Source: an uncultured Bacteroides sp. (GTDB lineage: Bacteria; Bacteroidota; Bacteroidia; Bacteroidales; Bacteroidaceae). From it: a DNA stretch of 8,373 bases. The position numbers were made by a program, and so were the translations under genes. Numbering within the stretch: position 1 is the stretch's first letter; every line of letters begins with the position of its first letter. Shown piece after piece: positions 7,333 through 8,373 of the stretch. The DNA lies in the NCBI GenBank assembly GCA_900557355.1, contig USSR01000281.1:1-8373 (forward strand), in the 5' to 3' direction. Under the pieces are notes generated by a model. That model was not told where the DNA came from and searched no databases. It saw nothing but the letters and a program-made list of their open reading frames with translations.

Positions 7333-8364
7333 ATGAATACACTGATAGGATTGTTGATTATAGCTATCGGGAGTTTCGGACAGAGTAGTTCGTATGTACC
7401 CATTAACAAGGTGAAAAACTGGTCGTGGGAGAGTTTCTGGCTTGTACAGGGAATCTTTGCATGGCTTGTTTTCCCGTTGTTGGGGGCATTGCTTGCCATT
7501 CCGGCGGGAAGTTCGCTGATTGAACTTTGGGGGGCAGGCGGTGCTTTGCCTGCTATGGTTTATGGTGTTCTGTGGGGCGTAGGTGGATTGACCTTTGGGT
7601 TAAGTATGCGTTATCTGGGTGTAGCACTTGGACAAAGTATAGCCCTCGGTACATGCGCCGGATTCGGAACACTCTTCCCTGCTTTGTTTGCCGGAAAAGA
7701 TTTGCTGCATGGTGAAGGACTGATGCTACTTATTGGCGTCTGCATAACGCTGGCTGGTATTGCTATCATCGGATATGCCGGTAGTCTTCGCTCCAAGAAT
7801 ATGACGGAAGAAGAAAAACGGGCAGCTGTTAAGGACTTTGCCCTGACGAAAGGTTTGCTCGTGGCATTGCTGGCAGGTGTGATGAGTGCGTGTTTTGCTC
7901 TTGGGTTGGATGCCGGAACACCTATCAAAGGAGCTGCTTTGGCAGGTGGAGTAGAAGCTCTTTATGCTGGTTTACCTGTAATTTTCCTGGTTACTCTCGG
8001 TGGTTTCTGTACAAATGCTGTTTATTGTATTTGGCAGAATATCAAGAATAAAACCGGTAAGGAATATTTCTCTGTAAAAGGTACGACATTGACGAATAAT
8101 CTCTTATTTTGTGCTCTTGCCGGTGTACTGTGGTATTCACAGTTCTTTGGTCTTGAAATGGGTAAGAGTTTCTTGACAGACAGTCCTATACTTCTTGCTT
8201 TCTCTTGGAGTATCCTGATGTCACTGAATGTTACGTTCAGTAATGTTTGGGGTATTTTGCTGAAAGAGTGGAAAGGTGTCAGCAATACTACGATTGCCGT
8301 TCTTATCTTAGGCTTGGTGGTTCTGATCTCTTCCATCATAGTAGTGGCAATGGCACAGGTATAA
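7333..8364 (+). CDS. rhaT: L-rhamnose/proton symporter (rhaP in Bacteroides nomenclature)
   Basis: This inner-membrane permease of the RhaT family (drug/metabolite transporter superfamily, usually 10 membrane helices) imports L-rhamnose with a proton. The 343 residues include about ten hydrophobic segments, near 3-22, 36-57, 70-90, 97-119, 129-149, 172-192, 208-232, 255-273, 284-309 and 318-341, with a polar cytoplasmic-type loop at 151-170. Family blocks recalled from E. coli RhaT are present: KVKNWSWESFW (26-36), the WGVGGLTFGLSMRYLG segment (81-96), LLVALLAGVMSA (175-186), GVLWYSQFF (264-272) and LLKEWKG (309-315). The ATG follows the isomerase stop by 36 bases, with ATCATGAA around it as in the other genes. 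Only nine bases follow the TAA, so no terminator is seen, and the operon probably continues into an aldolase gene. Confidence 0.95.
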   Translation: MNTLIGLLIIAIGSFGQSSSYVPINKVKNWSWESFWLVQGIFAWLVFPLLGALLAIPAGSSLIELWGAGGALPAMVYGVLWGVGGLTFGLSMRYLGVALGQSIALGTCAGFGTLFPALFAGKDLLHGEGLMLLIGVCITLAGIAIIGYAGSLRSKNMTEEEKRAAVKDFALTKGLLVALLAGVMSACFALGLDAGTPIKGAALAGGVEALYAGLPVIFLVTLGGFCTNAVYCIWQNIKNKTGKEYFSVKGTTLTNNLLFCALAGVLWYSQFFGLEMGKSFLTDSPILLAFSWSILMSLNVTFSNVWGILLKEWKGVSNTTIAVLILGLVVLISSIIVVAMAQV

Positions 8365-8373
8365 TAGTGTACA

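Noticed and set aside
1..8373. Mobile element, CRISPR array, tRNA or other RNA gene, or defence system
   Set aside because: No transposase, integrase, spaced repeats, tRNA-like fold or anti-phage gene is visible; nearly all sequence is covered by five metabolic genes.

Overview
The window is a rhamnose-acquisition and catabolism locus of a gut-type Bacteroides (Bacteroidetes). The evidence is the Bacteroides-style -7 promoter element (TAnnTTTG), the absence of Shine-Dalgarno sequences ahead of strongly predicted starts, and the gene order of the rhamnose operon known from Bacteroides (kinase, isomerase, permease). All five genes lie on the + strand, and the window is almost entirely coding.

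Layout: (1) positions 1-92 hold the end of an intergenic region with a promoter made of a GGGG/CCCC inverted repeat abutting TATTTTTG. (2) 93-1481 encodes a secreted GH105 unsaturated uronyl hydrolase whose N-terminus is a remnant of an unrelated acetylesterase (SASA/sialate O-acetylesterase type) fused in frame. (3) 1513-4341 encodes a secreted GH106-type alpha-L-rhamnosidase. (4) A perfect 16-bp stem at 4336-4372 overlaps the stop codon of that gene and ends the first transcription unit. (5) A second promoter at 4471-4493 repeats the cassette from the window start. (6) 4519-5976 is rhamnulokinase (rhaB, called rhaK in Bacteroides), 6043-7296 is L-rhamnose isomerase (rhaA/rhaI) and 7333-8364 is the rhamnose permease (rhaT/rhaP). 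The window stops 9 bases after the permease. The rhamnulose-1-phosphate aldolase, a lactaldehyde oxidoreductase and an AraC-type RhaR regulator would be expected further on but are not seen.

Working model (inference): unsaturated rhamnogalacturonan or glycan oligosaccharides made by polysaccharide lyases encoded elsewhere are trimmed in the periplasm by the GH105 enzyme (removes the unsaturated uronate) and the GH106 enzyme (releases L-rhamnose). Rhamnose is imported by RhaT, isomerised to L-rhamnulose and phosphorylated. The matching promoter cassettes suggest that the two units are switched on together.

No new defence system, mobile element, CRISPR array or RNA gene is visible. The most unusual items are the acetylesterase-GH105 chimera and the duplicated inverted-repeat promoter cassette.
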